The notes under the pieces: model-generated
Seen by the model: the letters and a program-made list of their open reading frames with translations, nothing else
What the model was told of the DNA's origin: nothing
Database searches by the model: none
From: Agaricus subrufescens
Lineage: Eukaryota; Basidiomycota; Agaricomycetes; Agaricales; Agaricaceae
Direction of reading: 5' to 3'
DNA length: 64,000 bases
Assembly: GCA_029945375.1 (NCBI GenBank)
Contig: CM057061.1
Span: 1,178,001-1,242,000, forward strand
Program-made: the position numbers and the translations under genes
Shown: piece after piece, positions 10,501-21,300 of the stretch
How positions within the stretch are numbered: position 1 is the stretch's first letter
Layout: every line of letters starts with the position of its first letter

Positions 10501-13271
10501 TTGAGCTCTCTGATAGCTGCTATTATTGCTTCAAGAATGGCTGTCAGAATTGCTGCCCCAATCACTGCTATATTGTTCAAATGGATCGTAGTAGGAAAGT
10601 ATCAGGCGGGAACCTATCGCATGTAAGTTGCTTAATCAATGATAAGAACATCGCATATAACAGTCCTTCAAGGTGGTCTGCCTATTATCTTCGTTGCTGG
10701 CTAGTGGATCAAAGTATAAGGTTCGTCGTCCCGCAGCTTCTCGTATCTCTCGTCGCTCACAATGTTCATAGATCTGCTGGAAAAGGTCTATTCGCCCTCC
10801 ACCCTTCTTTGACGATCCTATATTATCGACTTCTTGGTGCCAAGATTGGCAAGAACGTGGTTATTGACCCTAAGACAAAACTAGGAGAATATGATATGTT
10901 AACATTTCAGGATGGATGCCGTATTGACAGGTCGCACATAAGGGGTTTCTGCGTGGAGAGAGAGGGATACTTCCGCTTGGATCCCATTAACATCGGAAAA
11001 TGTGCTGTTATCAACACCTATACTACCGTCTCTCCCGGAGCCACTATCCCTGATAGTGCCGTATACGGTCCTCATGCGTCCTCTTACGATGCGCCCTTTG
11101 CCAAATCATATGCTATATACAATCGTACGCTGACCCCTGAGCCTCATTGGGCCCTTCAAGTCCTGGTCGCGTGGCCACTTATTGCCTTGATCGTTATAAT
11201 AGCCCGTAAGTTAGACTTGCATCTAATTAGCAACGGAACTAAGTATTCACAGATATACCCTGGATGTTTTGTCTCTGGCTCATGATTCAGGAGGTTCAAT
11301 TCCTTGCGACAGGCTTGAATGCTTTGGAAGCCGTCATTTGGTGGTTCGCAGATCCTCGTCGGGTTGCATACCATACTTTATCCCGAGTTGTGCGCGCCAT
11401 CATAACCCCCGTTCTTCAACTGATTCTTGGAATTGCGGTGAAGCGTCTTATGGGACTTAACAAGGAGTGCCGGACAGAAGAATACTCTCAAACGATGCTG
11501 CTGCGACGTTACATCAATTCAGCTATCCTCTCCCAAAACCTATTGCGCGATGCCTTTTCGATTCTAGGAGCTCATTACGAAATTGTCTCCGTAGGTTTAT
11601 TTGTGGTTATATCATAGTGCGGCAGCTAAAGTCCTACTAGATTGTGTACCGAGCGATGGGGGCGAGAATTGGGAAGCGCATATATTGGCCAGGTTCCGGA
11701 GTCGTCTGCGAGGATCCTGAACTACTTGAAATCGGAGATGATGTAGTGTTTGGGTCACGCTCAGAGATCCTCACAAATGACCGACTAGGGACAAAAAAGG
11801 TTACCATTGGCAGCGGGGGTAGGATATAATCATTTTTCTCGTTCTCTCCTTAGCCTAACTCGTATTAGCAATGATTGCAGATCGCGTGGTTTTACTTCCG
11901 GGATGCAAAGTAGGCAGGCGGACGGTGATGGGCTCGGGTGCCCTTGGAAAGAGGGACACTGTCTACGAAGACGGCTCAACTTGGATGGGATGTGGTGAGT
12001 ATCTCATCACAAGGCTAGGACATCCATACTGATCACCGTTGAAGAAAACGGCGATGCTATATGCTTTGGAAGGAACGACAAGGAATTCTCTGAAAAGCAT
12101 GAAAAGGAACCCACAAGTACGCCTTTTGGACGAGCCTTCTACGAAGGGAAAGCCGATTATTGGGTATTCCCATATTGGTTCATTCTGGGCACGAATTTAG
12201 CAATAACTGCCGTCACTGCGGCCTACTGGTCAATAAGTCCTGTTGCCGCCGCTCAGCTACTCCGACATCTCCATGTACAGCTTAATCACACCAACCTCCT
12301 CAAGCCAAGCTGGTATCGCCTTGCAGTTCTATATGTTCTCATTGCTCTATCTTTCATTGTCGTGCTCAATATCCAGGCTACTCTCGCTATCTTATGGGCC
12401 GTTGCGACGAAGTGGCTTGTTATCGGCGAACGTCGTCAAGGTCGGTACGAATGGGACAAGAGCGATTATTGTCAGCGGTGGCAACTACATCTCTCGTTAT
12501 GTCGCCTTCTCTATAAGGGCTACGGTGCAGGTGGTATTCTCGGTCATCTCAACGGCTCTGCGTATATTGTCTGGTTCTACCGTTCTCTCGGTGCGACCAT
12601 CGGAAAGAACTGTGCCCTTTTCGCGGGTGGAATTAGTGGTTTAATGACAGAACCGGATCTTGTCGAGGTAAGTTGCTTTTAAGTATTCAATTTCGGACCA
12701 TGTCAATGTTATCACCTAGATTGGGGAAGACGTGAGCTTGGACGACTGTTCAGTTGTAGCGCACATCAATTCGAGGGGTGTGTTCGCATTGAATCACCTG
12801 AAGATTGGTAATGGCTGTGCCCTTCGTTCGGGCTCACGGCTTCTCTCCGGTGCCTCTATGGAGGACAAAAGTATGCTTTGCGAACATACACTCCTCGTCT
12901 CTGGTGATGTTGCCGAGTCCGGTTATGCCTATTCTGGCTGGCCCGCTCAACGTCAATCACCTGAGGGTGAAGAGACCGTACCTCCGAGTCCCACTTCTCC
13001 GGGAGGTCAGTTAATCTGTCCAATCTGTCGCCAGTTCCCACAGCAGGGCGTGGTGACCGTCTGCGGACATCTGTTCTGTGCCCGGTGAGAGTATTTTGTA
13101 TCATATCAATATTGATTGACTCAATGATCATATACTAGATGCATTAATCAGACAATAACCAATCAACGTCGCTGTCCTGTCTGCCTCGTTCCTGTGTCTC
13201 GTGCCCAACTGCGCCAAATCCGCCCTTCCTTTGTAGCTAGTGACTTAAGTCACAGCGAACCAGGGCACTGA
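7525..13271 (+). CDS. Pls-type NRPS-like synthetase (A-T-six TM-three LbH) fused to a C-terminal RING finger
   Basis: Sixteen exons (first 7525-8233, last two 12720-13084 and 13139-13271) join in phase into 1648 residues with no internal stop. Residues 1-600 are an adenylation domain: P-loop LQTSGTSGKKKVVPYS at 199, YGMTE, GWFDTGD, GRSKEIINKGGE, and the A10 lysine K538 in PKNITGKAVR. A carrier domain follows with the phosphopantetheine serine S715 (FFLIGGNSLLLG). Three pairs of membrane helices (about 806-880, 1045-1130, 1315-1402) alternate with three left-handed beta-helix/acyltransferase-like segments (about 925-1040, 1180-1290, 1420-1560). This is the order of epsilon-poly-L-lysine synthetase of Streptomyces and a reported Epichloe enzyme, so it probably activates an amino acid at a membrane and makes a homopolymer or conjugate. 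After a Pro-rich linker comes a C3HC4 RING (C1583, C1586, C1598, H1600, C1603, C1606, C1617, C1620), which I know from no Pls enzyme. Confidence 0.85.
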
Positions 13272-13913
13272 TGGCCCTTAGAATCATAGAATTTAGGTTT
13301 TGTCATTGTGCCACTAGGCACGTTAACGCAATTTCGCTAGCATTCTCATTCTATCTCTTTCAAATATTTCTATGCCAATTATTTGTGCTTCTATTAGAAC
13401 ATCCATCTTCTACATCTCTATCCATCACGTCTTTCGTAGCATGAAATTAGAGACTTTCATCTCCAGCCAATCTATAAGTAAAACCATATGTATTTTTTGT
13501 TTGACTAGCCTCATTGAAATCTACTACATATTGACATTTTAGACAACATGATTTGGAGGGGTCTTGGGTCTTGTGTTTCGAATAGTCGAAAAAGTGTATA
13601 ACTGGTCTTAGGAAGTAGACCTCGCCTCAGATCACCACTGCGCAAAATATCAAGAGTGCTTGAGACTTGAATCAGCAAAGTGTTAGAAAGCTGCTGCTCA
13701 ACCTACTCGCTCATAAATGCTACCATATAATAGATACAATGAGAGAATAGTTCCACAAAACCCAAAGGAACGAACGAATGGATGAATAAATGAATGAAAA
13801 AGGGATAGGAAGGTCCTGGTCAACACTAGCATGTACGCCGTGATAGGGTCGTAAGAGAACGTAATAAAGAAAATTCAAGGGGAGCCAGGACGATGTTGCA
13901 TGCCGCACAACCA
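13272..13913. other. Intergenic between convergent genes
   Basis: This is the 3' flank shared by the Pls-like gene (+) and the glycoprotein gene (-). It is AT-rich with no coherent frame. No repeat or RNA gene was recognised. Confidence 0.5.
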
Positions 13914-15247
13914 TCACGGCTCACTACTGTCTCTCCAAACGGGTGACACCGATCTTGGTCTACCTTCGCCAAATCTAAAAGCATCTCCGATATCTGGAGC
14001 ACCAATCCGTGGCGTTTCACGGAAATTATCAGCCTCAAATCCTTCAAATCCTATTTCTCTTGGAACATTAGTCTGACCAGCTGTCAAGGATTTAATCCAT
14101 CTTCTCTTTGGACGTCGTCTTTTGCACCACCAAAAACTGAACCCTGCTAAAGCAGTCAAACCTAAACCGATACCGATAGTTACCCCGACGGCGATTGCGA
14201 TATTAGAGTGTTTCGATGAGGAGACGGGTTGGGGGTTGGATGTTATACCAGGTGATGAAGACGGGATAGTTTGAGATAGTGTTGGAGAAGGGGTGTAGAT
14301 TGGGGCAGAGGAGGATGGCGGAAGTGTCATGCTCTGGAGTAGAGGAAGTGTCGTTGTTAGGCTATTTTGAGAGAGATATTTGGATGATGGGTTAGATGAA
14401 AAAGAACAAATGTGCCGGGAAATATCAGCGACAAGATCGTTGTTGCATTTGATTGGAGACGTACGCGCCCTTGGGTATCGAGATGATCATTGATGAAAGA
14501 GAAAATTCACGAGAGTCGTTTGAAGGGAGGAATGTCAATGCAAATTTTGTTATTGAGGAAGGATCGAGATTTAGGATCGAAGCTTGACCGAGGGTGGAGT
14601 CGAACGTTGCAGACACTGTAGTTCCATTGGTGGTAATCGTGATGTTGGCCTGAGCGTTGGATGTCGATGAGGCAAATAGGTATAAGGCCGAGCCTAGGAG
14701 GGATTAAGTGTCAGAATTATAATGATTGAGGCGGTCATGTTCATGAACAAAGATGATATCAATGATGGTGAGTGTCCATCAATCCTTCTGAGACTGAAGG
14801 TGGAAAAATGATGAAGAGACGTAATGAATGATCGGTATGAACAATATTCCATGGGAGAAACGAAGAGGAGAAACTGAATACGAACCACGAAAATCAAAAA
14901 ACATTTGGGGAATGATGTTGTTCGATAGTTGGTTTGGACCCGTGGTTGAGACGGTCTTCGACCCGTCTATGTGCTGTCGTTCCCTAGGAAAAGCAAAAGT
15001 AGAGTTGGAGCCTTATATTGCATGGTCGCGTGGTTTGTACTGACCATCCACCATTACAGTCTGCGGAAGTGTTATCTCTCCCGCAAAGGAAAGGGGTGTA
15101 GATAATCTGGGGGGAGCCTAATGGTATTGTGGTGTTTTGTGTCGACACTTGAGCATGGATACATGCAGGGAAGAGCAAGATCGAGAAAAAGCATGCACAT
15201 TGTAGCCATGGTGCAAGAAGTGCGGAGTAGAGAGAGGTCGGCAGCAT
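13914..15247 (-). CDS. Secreted-type I membrane glycoprotein of unknown function
   Basis: Four exons (15045-15247, 14886-14983, 14465-14693, 13914-14361) keep phase and give 325 residues. A signal peptide with core CACFFSILLFPACIHAQ is followed by an ectodomain with N-glycosylation sites (QNTT, DNTS, NITI) and the segment KFALTFLPSNDSREFSLSS, a pattern common in basidiomycete surface proteins. A Ser/Pro/Thr stalk leads to one membrane helix (IAVGVTIGIGLGLTALAGFS) and the strongly basic stop-transfer CKRRRPKRR, then a short cytoplasmic tail. It is likely anchored in the plasma membrane with the N terminus outside. It faces away from TBCB with about 385 bases between the starts. No catalytic motif is visible. 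Confidence 0.75.
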
Positions 15248-15632
15248 TCACGATGTGGCAATATGTAACCAGCGTGACATTCGAGAATAGGGGGAGAATG
15301 AAACTTGAAAGAGCCAGCTTGTCGAAAGTAGCTCTAAAGTAAGGTGTCGGAGCAACCAAGAAGCCAGCAGTAACCAAGATCGGGCTAACGGGTTTTCCAG
15401 GAAGATGGACGTCGCCAAGGGTACTTGTATCGGCGATGGGGGGGATAGTTGCCAGATGTATTTGAAAGTGTGGGAAGAGGGAACGAGGGCGGGATTGATG
15501 AGAAAATCCAGGGAGGCTTTTGAGTGGCATCTTGAGGCAGGATCGTCCCGACAAATTAGGCACCGGGTTCTGGCAAGTTCTTGATAAGATAAGATTCTTC
15601 TTCCCACCTGCACCATACTTGCATCGCGTTGA

Positions 15633-16474
15633 ATGTCGGGTGTGCTGAATCTCTTTGTCGTCTCGCCGGATACGCGTTCAGAAAGACGTATCGAGCCATA
15701 CTGGACCGTCCAACAGCTCAAGGCAAGCACTGCATCTGATGCAGGTCTCTAACAAAAGCTGATGGCATCTCTAGGACAAACTTGAAGTCATCACTGGCAT
15801 ACCATCTTCAAATCAACGTATGCTCCTGCTCGACTCTGAGAATCATGATGCTACCGTGTTGGCACAGCTGTCGGATAGTTCCAAGGCACTCTCAGAGTAT
15901 GGGTTACGTGACTGGCAAGTTCTCAAGGTGAGTGAGTTGAGGGAGAGTGTTCTAGTGCTGATGGAATTAGATCGAAGACAGCAACCCATCAACGTCGTTC
16001 ACCGGTCAATTGACTGACGTGTCACAGGTAGAAAAATTTGAACTAAGCGAGGCAGAGTATGCGAAACGGCAGGGTGAGTGATATTTTATCTATCGTTTCC
16101 AAATCACTAATGCCGCAACAGATAGTGTATTGGCATATAAGAAACGAAACAAAGTGGGGCGATTTGCAGAGACAAACGAGACCGAGGACACGCCGCAACA
16201 AGCAATTGGCATAGAGGTCGGGGCCCGGTGTGAAGTTGAGTCAGCGGAGCCCGGTCTGAGCAAACGCGGCACTGTACGATATCTGGGACAGACAAAATTC
16301 AGCAAGGGCGTTTGGGTGGGGATCGAGTACGACGAGCCGTTCGGAAAGAATGATGGGTCAGTCCAAGGAGAGCATTATTTTACTTGTCGACCGAAGTACG
16401 GCGTGTTTGTTCGGCCAGACAAGGTGAAAGTGGGAGACTACCCTCAGGAGGACCTGGAGGCGGAGGAGATGTAA
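15633..16474 (+). CDS. Tubulin-folding cofactor B (Alf1/TBCB family)
   Basis: Four exons (15633-15722, 15775-15927, 16028-16073, 16122-16474) sum to 642 bases, 213 residues, close to the usual family length. The N-terminal part (about 1-85) is the ubiquitin-like domain of cofactor B, the middle (ELSEAEYAKRQDSVLAYKKR) is the typical linker helix, and the C-terminal part is a CAP-Gly domain (GVWVGIEYDEPFGKNDGSVQ, then YFTCRPKYGVFVRP) with the GKNDG groove intact. The protein binds alpha-tubulin in the dimer-assembly pathway with cofactors A, C, D and E. The first intron only works with a GC-AG donor (see separate entry). The C-terminal EEM differs slightly from the more usual DEI/DEM type ending. 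Confidence 0.93.
15723..15774 (+). other. GC-AG intron in the TBCB gene
   Basis: The reading frame passes from QQLK to DKLEV only if the intron is GCAAGC...CTCTAG. The nearest GT donor inside (15743) would lead to a stop after the join. GC-AG introns are a known minor class. Confidence 0.75.
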
Positions 16475-16689
16475 TACTTCTAGAATCACTTCTGATTTCG
16501 GCTTTCAAATGGCGGGAAACGTGTTAAGCCTGTAATCATTCCAACGTTCGAAATTGAACGCTGAACTATATTGGAGGTCCAACTGCCGCAGTTCAAGACT
16601 ATTCTCAGATTACGGAACAATATGCCATTCAACTGTCCCTCCTGTATGGTTACCTTGTAGTCCGATATCGTTCTGTTGCTGTGCCTCCA

Positions 16690-17362
16690 TGGTTGCCATA
16701 AAAATCCTGCTCCGATTTAGTCGCAATGCCATTCCACCAATGCCCCTAGCTGAAACTCTACAAACCCAAAAGACTGAACCGTACTTCTTCCATTGACTAC
16801 GTTTACTTTGCTTTTGATCAGCTAGCATCGAGTTCGTGTATACTTTCCTCATCATAAGTCCCGGTGTCGGAAGGAAGGTATGAGCAAATGATGGGGACTA
16901 TTCCGGAGGGAAAATAGGACCGTGTGCGTGATCATTGAAACGGCTGGAAAAGAATCAGTCATCTGAGCCAATCTATGTATAGCTATGATAAACTTACCTG
17001 TTACCATTCCTGTGTCGATGACAGTTTGCACAACATTTGTATGAGAATGTGTCTGGTACGCCCTACTGGCACGATCCTCGAGGTGTTTTAAATCCCCGTT
17101 TGGAGTACATCCGGCAACCCTACGATCTCTACTAACAAAAGTAACCGTGTAAAAACAGTGGTGTTCACTGAGTTGCAGGCAATATCAATGCGTAAGTACC
17201 GCAAGTTAGTGAAATTTGGTAGTACTCACCCATGTGCATCCGAAATGACATGCGGAGTCCTAGGAAATTCAAGTCTCCGAATACTACAATATGGAGAAAG
17301 GCGGTTGAACGTTTAATCTGATGAGATCTTACAACAGTTTCAATGGGTAGTATCAATGCCAA
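16690..17362 (-). pseudogene. DUF6534 membrane-protein relic, copy 1
   Basis: Decayed pieces of the same gene as at 46.8-48.1 kb appear in order. They are the motif before the last helix (VVQTVIDTGMVTG, near 17000-17040), a piece matching the helix with CMVTFV (near 17130-17190, now out of frame), and the C-terminal block read as GLMMRKVYTNSML with stops and shifts after it (near 16780-16860). The N-terminal half is missing; sequence to the right changes abruptly to a CAP-Gly relic. The intact family is a fungal multi-pass membrane protein of unknown function. Confidence 0.65.
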
Positions 17363-17389
17363 TTAAGGGGACGCCATCGTAACCAAGGT

Positions 17390-17521
17390 GGGAGTTGAAG
17401 GAATTGAGTGAGTCTGTCTGACTGAGCACAGGTGCGAAGAGCCATGTGGAAAGAATGGACGGAACATTTCACGTGTCAATAGAGTTACAGCATCTTTGTG
17501 AAGACAACGTAAGGGTGAGCG
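17390..17521 (+). pseudogene. CAP-Gly domain relic
   Basis: After GVEGIE and a small intron-like gap, the frame reads EEPCGKN and then, in a shifted frame, EHFTCQ-stop-SYSIFVKTT. This matches the CAP-Gly core of TBCB about 1 kb away (DEPFGKNDG, EHYFTC, YGVFVRP) at the right spacing. The intron-like gap is absent from the TBCB copy, so it may derive from another CAP-Gly gene or an older duplicate. It is broken by a frameshift and stops. Confidence 0.5.
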
Positions 17522-17772
17522 ACTCGGACCTAACTTAAATCATGCCAAGAGCCACTGGAACATGTTCGAATTATCATTCAACATCACTTCAACACTATTA
17601 TCAAACATGGAAAGATAGCCCCAGGTGCTGCGGTGGGAATTGTTCCCTCAATTATTTGAGACCAACGCGACCTCAAGTTCCCTTATTGTAACATCATGAT
17701 GACTGTATTAGTGTAGAGTTATCGCTCCTGGTTCGCGGTTCAATATCACTATTGATGCCCAGTCAAAAAATT
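17522..17772. other. Unassigned sequence
   Basis: This short stretch lies between the CAP-Gly relic and the C-terminal end of DUF6534 copy 2. No coherent frame was recognised. Confidence 0.4.
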
Positions 17773-17984
17773 TTAGAGTCTGGTTGAGTCGTCTAGATAT
17801 TGTGTGGTTTGTAACTCGATATCACAAACATCCTGGGCTGAAACTTCTATGAACTCAACAGACTTCACCACATTTCTGCCATTAGCAACAGTCGCCCTGT
17901 TGTTGAGCAGAACTAGCATTGAGTTACTGTATACCTTACTCATCATAAGTCCCGGTGTCGGAAAGAATGTATGATCAAAATTTG
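17773..17984 (-). pseudogene. DUF6534 copy 2, C-terminal part cut off by the copia insertion
   Basis: The frame reads FPTPGLMMSKVYSNSMLVLL and continues to a stop at 17773, closely matching the C terminus of the intact gene at 46831. The rest of the gene continues at 23274. Removing the copia element and one copy of the ATTTG duplication restores the reading frame across the junction, so the element landed inside this exon. Confidence 0.8.
17980..17984. repeat. Target-site duplication ATTTG, left of copia
   Basis: ATTTG here and at 23274-23278 flank the copia element directly. Five bases is the usual size for Ty1/copia insertions. Confidence 0.85.
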
Positions 17985-18366
17985 TAAAGAAATATACAAA
18001 TGCTCAGCGTCAACGAAGGTGATGCTGACCGCTATATTTACCTAAAGAAATATACAAATGCTAACTACGAGTCAGATCTCGGTAAGCGAAGATACAAGGA
18101 ATATAAACTCACCTCAGCGTCAACGAAGGTGATGCTGACCGCTGAGGTGTTACAACTGTGGCTGAATCTATATGTACTCGGCACGGAAACGGCACTTAAA
18201 ACTGTACAGTAGGTAAGGAAAAACTGTATAGTCAAAGGGGTGAACTTGGAAATGTAGACGATCAACGTCCAGGTGAAGAAATGTAAAGGATGTCAAAAAT
18301 AGAATAATGAATAAAAATAGAAATGTAGTTGGACGATTTACCGCGAATGCCGAAGCATATCCAATA
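17985..18366 (-). repeat. Copia 3' LTR
   Basis: 382 bases, matching 22892-23273 except at two adjacent bases (GCTAT here, GCTGA there). Inside each LTR a block containing CAGCGTCAACGAAGGTGATG occurs twice, and one copy forms the arms CCTCAGCG/CGCTGAGG. The 66-codon frame in each LTR is not a gene. Confidence 0.92.
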
Positions 18367-18379
18367 CTCCCCCTGCTTC
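18367..18379 (-). other. Copia polypurine tract
   Basis: On the minus strand GAAGCAGGGGGAG directly precedes the 3' LTR. This is the expected place and composition for the plus-strand DNA primer. Confidence 0.75.
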
Positions 18380-18397
18380 GGTATTGCCTTGTGTTCT

Positions 18398-21300
18398 CTA
18401 TCCACGCAACCCCATCTCAATACAGGATCTCACCACAGCATCCTTTGCCAAGGGTTTCGTCAAGATATCCGCCAAGTTCTCCGACGACGGTATGTAGCGA
18501 AAGGTGACCAGATTTAAAACGACCTTCTCCTTGATGAAATGGTGTTTAATGTCGATATGCTTTGTACGTCTATGGTTCTTGTCGTTTTGCGTGTTAGCTA
18601 TCGTGCCTGTGTTGTCTCCGAAAATGGTGGTTGGCATTTCCTGGGTTAGGTTTACCTCGTCGAGGAATTTGTTCATCCAAATGGCTTGTTGTGTGGCTCG
18701 AGTGAATGCCATATACTCAGCTTCTACCGTCGACAGAGCTACAGTTTCTTGACGTTTACTCGCCCAGGACACCGGCCCTCCTCCAACAAAGAAGATATAT
18801 CCCTCGGTCGAGCGTCTTGCATCGACGTCACCAGCGTAGTCGGCATCAACGTATCCAAACGGCCTTAGACTAGAGTTCTTGTAGTATGTGATACCGTAGT
18901 CGAGTGTCCCCTTAATATACGCAAGCGTATGCTTGAGAGCGTTCCAATGTGCTCGTCCTGGATTGTGAGCGAAGCGAGATAGGAGGTTGACAGAGTATGA
19001 TAAATCCGGCCTTGTTGCTACCTGTAACCACATTAATGAGCCAAGTGCCTCGCGGTACGGCACGTTTTTCATGTCCTGCAGATCTTCATCTGTCTCCGGT
19101 GAATCCTTTGCTGATAGAGTGAGACCAGCAGGTAAAGGGGTGCTACGTGGTTTCACTTCGTCCATGTTGAAGCGGCCCAGGACACACTCCGAATACGCCC
19201 GTTGTGACAACTTAATGCTCCCATCATCTCTGCGCTCGATCTTCATCCCCAGTATGTATTTCGCCGTTCCTAAATCCTTAACCTCATAGCTACTCTTCAA
19301 CTCCTCTTTCGCTTTAATCTCTCCGGATTCTGTTGTTGATGCACCTAGGATATCGTCCGTCCATGTTGAAGTTATAGTAAATTCATCGCCAACCATCTTT
19401 GATCGCACTTGGGGATCCGCCTTTGATGTGTAGTAGCCGTGATCATTGTATGCCCGTTCGAGAGTGATAGCCCAGTCGTGGGCACCCTGCATTGTTCCGT
19501 AGAGGGTTTTGAGGAGCAGCCAGACCTGGTCTCCCCCCTCGTCAAAGCCCGGCGGTTGTTCCATGTAGATCTCAAAAGTGTTATCGCTATTTAGGAAGGC
19601 GGAGACGAAGTCAACTTGCCACAAACGGAGTCCACGCGAAGCCGCTATGGCGCAGACCATGCGTACCGACTCCAAATGCGCAACGGAAGCGTAAGTCTCA
19701 TCGTAGTCCTCCCCCAGGACCTGAGTGAACCCCTTCACGACCAATCTCGCCTTCCTATCCACAATCTCTCCCTCGTCGTTATACTTGTTGGCAAAGACCC
19801 ATTTCGACTTTACGACGTTCTTCCCAGCAGGTCGAGGAACGAGCTCGAAGACGCCTTTAGCCTCCATGACACCAAGCTCCTTGAGCATCGGCTGTAGCCA
19901 TAGGTCAGGACGCTTCATCGCCTGGTGGAAAGTGGAAGGGACGGTAGAGTCGTCATCAGAGGAAGTGGTGGCCATGCTGGCAGTGGGGCGACTAAGGTAC
20001 TCGAGGCTCTCTTTCATCCTCGTGGACGCCCTGGTTTCCCTCTTGGGTTTACGCACCGCGATGGGTAAGTCGCCACCTGGCATGATGGCATCTGTAACCT
20101 CGTCCTCACTGTCCATCGGAATCGAAGGTGGAAGGACAGGACCATGGACAGGCGTAGGCGTCGTGGGTGCGGGTGAAGTAATCGTTGTGGTTGGAGAGGG
20201 TTGAGTGGATGGTGCAGGATGTAGCTGGTTGATTGGCTTTGGGCGTGGAGCAGTGGCGGTATTCCGAGGAGTCAAGTCGTCGGGAGCGAATCGGACAATA
20301 GGGTCGGTAGTAAAGTGAGGTGGAGACTCCTCAAAAATGACGTCTCTGGACTTGTGGACAGCGCCAGTAACACGATCCAGCAATTTGTAGCCGGATCGAT
20401 CATAGTAGCCAATGAGGGTCAACTTAGCTGATCTAGGTGCGAGCTTGGAAGGGCTAACCTCGCGGGGAATGTGCGCGTAGGCGGTGGAACCGAAGGGGCG
20501 TAAATGGGAAATGTCCTGGCGGTGGTTAAACCACGCCTGTGCGGGAACGGTAGTAGGCATGCGGGTACTCGGGATGAAGTTTCGAGTGTAGACGGCCGTT
20601 TGAACCGCGTCCGCCCAAAATTTCTGGGGAAGGCCGGAGTCAGCCAACATTGTACGGGCCATGTCCAGCAGAGTGCGCATGGAGCGCTCTGCCTTGCCAT
20701 TCTGCTGGTGGGCGTATGGCGTAGTAAAGTCCAACGCAATGCCGTGACTTTTTACGTATTCGTCCCAAGCCGAATTGCACCACTCCCTCCCCATGTCTAC
20801 TCGAACTCGCTTCAGTCGTTTCCCAGTCTGTCGCTCCGCCTGCATGTGGAACTCTTTGAATACGCGCAAGGTCACGTCCGCGGACTTCGAACTCAGGAAG
20901 TATACCGCACGATATGACGTAGCACCATCAATTATCAACATGAAGTACGACGCGCCCCCGGCGGATTGAGTCGAAGCCGGGCCCCAAATGTCAATGTACA
21001 CCCGCTCCAAGATTTCGGTCTCATTCCCTGTCGACTCCGCGAAAGGGTGGCTTGTATGTGTGCCGAATATGCAGTCCTCGCATAAGGCTTTCATCTCCAC
21101 AGGTCCGTTCACATCTAGTCCGTCTACCAGTCCACCATTGACCATCCCCTTTAGTGTATCGCTCCCAGCATGTCCCAGTCTTCTGTGCCACGTGTCAAAG
21201 GGTACCGCTTTCCTCTTGGATTGAAAAGTGTTAGCGTCAACGCTCTCTGTTGTCCGGTTCATCGGTACCATATACAAGCCATTTCGCCTCACAGCAGTGA

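Noticed and set aside
5455..13271. Functional pairing of the thioesterase with the Pls-like synthetase as a biosynthetic cluster
   Set aside because: The thioesterase has a mitochondrial-type N terminus and a housekeeping-like hot-dog fold. Adjacency alone is not evidence, and no other tailoring genes are nearby.
15072..15730. Two overlapping minus-strand frames of about 160 codons upstream of the glycoprotein gene
   Set aside because: They overlap the divergent promoter and TBCB exon 1 in the wrong strand and lack any motif; the glycoprotein's signal peptide lies in a different, well-supported frame.
18065..18265. 66-codon frame repeated identically at 22972-23172
   Set aside because: It lies in the copia LTRs, so the identity is explained by the repeat.
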